NCBI GenBank assembly: GCA_018897535.1
Contig: JAHIKO010000050.1
Span: 1 to 24,110 of the forward strand
DNA from: Candidatus Dependentiae bacterium
Lineage (GTDB): Bacteria; Babelota; Babeliae; Babelales; UASB340
Reading direction: 5' to 3'
Length of the DNA: 24,110 nucleotides
The notes under the pieces are model-generated. The model had not been told where the DNA came from, made no database searches, and saw only the letters and a program-made list of their open reading frames with translations. This document shows, one piece after another, positions 22,491 through 24,110 of the stretch (positions are counted from its first letter, which is position 1; each line of letters opens with the position of its first letter). The position numbers and the translations under genes were made by a program.

Positions 22491-24110
22491 TTATTTGTTT
22501 TTAAATTCCCAATCTTTAAAGGCATCTTCTATCTTCTTTTCTGTGTCTGCTTCTGTATTTATTATGTCAATAATACCATTGCCTTTTATACCTGCAGTTG
22601 TGACATAACCATTAATTTTTACGTTTTCGAATTTTATCGTTACGTCTTTATTTATATTTGCATTGTTGAAATTTAGATTTTTTTCAAAAGTAACATTTTT
22701 AAATAAAACTGTCTTTGAAAATGTTCCACCTTTAAATTCAGCACCTTCAAATGAAACATCTTCTTTGAATACTAGTGGTTTTTCTTTTGAATCACCATTA
22801 AAATTCATATGTGTTGTTAATTTGATACCATTAAAATCTACTGGACATAAAACTGGAGAATTGTTTAAATCTTGTTTAAAAGTTAAAGTTCCGCCAATTA
22901 GAGCATGACTAAAATCTATAACATCATAACTTGGAGCCTCAATAGTTTTATCTTTCAATGCAGCCAAATTAAATGGTATGGAATATGCTCTTATATAATT
23001 TTCATAAGTGAAATTCTCTCCACTAATCATTTTATCCTTTTTCAATTGCATATAAATTTCTGCGCGCTCCGAAGCTTTACTCTTTTCGTCCATACCTTCA
23101 ACAATATTTATCTTTTCAATCAATACATCTTTACCTTCTACAGAAGATACCAAAACTTTGTTTAAAATATATTTTTTTAGTTCAAGAACACTGGTAACAT
23201 TTTTAATACCTAATGTTCTATATGTATTACTCTTGTTTGCTTTTAAGTAAAAATTATCACCAAGTTTTAATGCTTTATATGAAACATTAATAAAGGAAAT
23301 CCATCCTTCTAATTTTACACCCGATAAATCCAAGGTACCATCGATGCTTACATTTTCAAAATCTAAAGTTACACCTTTATTAATAGTAACATTTCTAAAA
23401 TTCAAATCATTTTCAAATTTTACATTTGAAAACATAACCTTTTTATCATTTGAACCTTTTTCAAATATTGAATTATCAAATGTTACATCATTTTTGAATA
23501 CAAGTTCTGCACCTTTTTCACCCTTAAAATTCATGTGTGTTGTTAATTTAATATCATTAAATTTTACAGGTTTTTCAAATGCTAATACTGCATTCTTTTT
23601 TGATATAAAATTTAAAGTACTGTTTACTGTACATCTAGTTAAATCAAAAATATCCTTACCCACGGCACCTTTGGCAAAAAAATCTGTATTTACTGTAAAT
23701 TCTCCTAAAAGAGTTTTAGCTACATCTACATTTTTAAGAACAGCAACTTCATCAGCTTTTTCATACGTCAAAAACCCATCTTTAATATTCTTTTCAATCA
23801 AAGAATATGCATAAAGAAGCTCTTCATTATTTATAACATTGTTTTTTGCAATTATTTTATTAATAGTATTTTGAATAAAAGCGTTTCTTTTTTCTTCGTT
23901 ATTTGCTTCTTCAGCAATTCTTACTTTCAATTGCTTTGAAAATAAATCTCTAATAATTTTATGTAAAACTTCTGCAGATCTTACTTTACGCTTATCAGCA
24001 TATTCAAGTTTATCTATAAGTTCATTCTTGAATATTTCTCCATACATTTCTCCACGAGTACCGTCTAAATTATAAAATTTTTTATCTGGATTATTAAAAA
24101 GGTTAATAAT
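22491..24110 (-). CDS. repeat-containing beta-helix protein, 5' end outside the window
   Basis: An unidentified protein, open from its stop at 22491 to the window edge (at least 539 codons), so it is incomplete at its N-terminus. A possible ATG at 24047 has GGAG only 2 bases before it, which is too close, and the frame continues upstream (ending NLDGTRGE). The visible part holds two homologous units about 243 residues apart. Each unit has a helical part containing F-L/T-T-Y-E and a part with regular hydrophobic spacing (FNDIKLTTHMNFKGE... / FNGIKLTTHMNFNGD...; VKFENDLNFRNVTINKGV / VTFEKNLNFNNANINKDV). The regular F-x-N-V-x spacing suggests a right-handed beta-helix like pentapeptide-repeat proteins (inference). 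Short charged tail. No catalytic motif. Expression ends at the hairpin before mutL. Confidence 0.75.
   Translation of the reverse strand: MINLFNNPDKKFYNLDGTRGEMYGEIFKNELIDKLEYADKRKVRSAEVLHKIIRDLFSKQLKVRIAEEANNEEKRNAFIQNTINKIIAKNNVINNEELLYAYSLIEKNIKDGFLTYEKADEVAVLKNVDVAKTLLGEFTVNTDFFAKGAVGKDIFDLTRCTVNSTLNFISKKNAVLAFEKPVKFNDIKLTTHMNFKGEKGAELVFKNDVTFDNSIFEKGSNDKKVMFSNVKFENDLNFRNVTINKGVTLDFENVSIDGTLDLSGVKLEGWISFINVSYKALKLGDNFYLKANKSNTYRTLGIKNVTSVLELKKYILNKVLVSSVEGKDVLIEKINIVEGMDEKSKASERAEIYMQLKKDKMISGENFTYENYIRAYSIPFNLAALKDKTIEAPSYDVIDFSHALIGGTLTFKQDLNNSPVLCPVDFNGIKLTTHMNFNGDSKEKPLVFKEDVSFEGAEFKGGTFSKTVLFKNVTFEKNLNFNNANINKDVTIKFENVKINGYVTTAGIKGNGIIDIINTEADTEKKIEDAFKDWEFKNK

Noticed and set aside
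22663..23814. Several plus-strand open frames opposite the beta-helix gene
   Set aside because: They are antisense images of the repeated, low-complexity coding sequence on the minus strand; no start signals.

Overview
The window comes from an AT-rich, Gram-negative-type bacterial genome. Outer-membrane biogenesis genes are present: BamA at 15865-18339 and an LptA/OstA-like protein at 19996-20580. Coding density is high, and convergent neighbours often abut or overlap. Many genes encode small signal-peptide or membrane-anchored proteins that I cannot assign to a family, alongside ordinary housekeeping genes. With the peptide transporter and a GspF-like gene lacking its usual partners, this suggests a reduced-genome, host-associated lineage. 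My best guess is Candidatus Dependentiae (TM6) or something similar. That is inference only; no 16S rRNA or other phylogenetic marker was analysed.

Left part (1-8400). A gene running off the left edge (minus) and topA (plus) are transcribed divergently from back-to-back promoters. topA converges on an OPT-family oligopeptide transporter. Next come a single-pass membrane protein, a two-gene operon of HIT hydrolase and membrane-anchored alpha/beta hydrolase, a tRNA-Leu, a small secreted protein, and an operon of a YggU/DUF167 protein with a GspF/PilC-like inner-membrane protein.

Middle part (8400-14200). A tRNA cluster holds Arg-ACG, Ser-GCU and Ser-UGA. It is interspersed with GC-rich palindromic repeats, several of which start inside the tRNA 3' CCA. 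It is followed by a zinc-ribbon protein, a secreted protein that shares a bidirectional terminator with a convergent operon (secreted protein plus membrane M48 metalloprotease), a tRNA-Gln, and a large secreted protein of unknown function.

Right part (14200-24110). A membrane-anchored lipase-like hydrolase and bamA are followed by a 476-bp repeat-rich spacer. Then come two tandem paralogous membrane proteins of an unrecognised family, an LptA-like protein, and mutL of the endonuclease type. bamA and the LptA-like gene point to outer-membrane assembly. mutL seems to be translated together with the LptA-like gene. The window ends inside a convergent gene (minus) whose product carries a roughly 243-residue tandem duplication with a pentapeptide-like beta-helix; its 5' end lies outside the window.

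The most unusual features are the tRNA-anchored palindromes, the tandem paralog pair between bamA and the LptA-like gene, the duplicated beta-helix protein, and the repeat cluster downstream of bamA.
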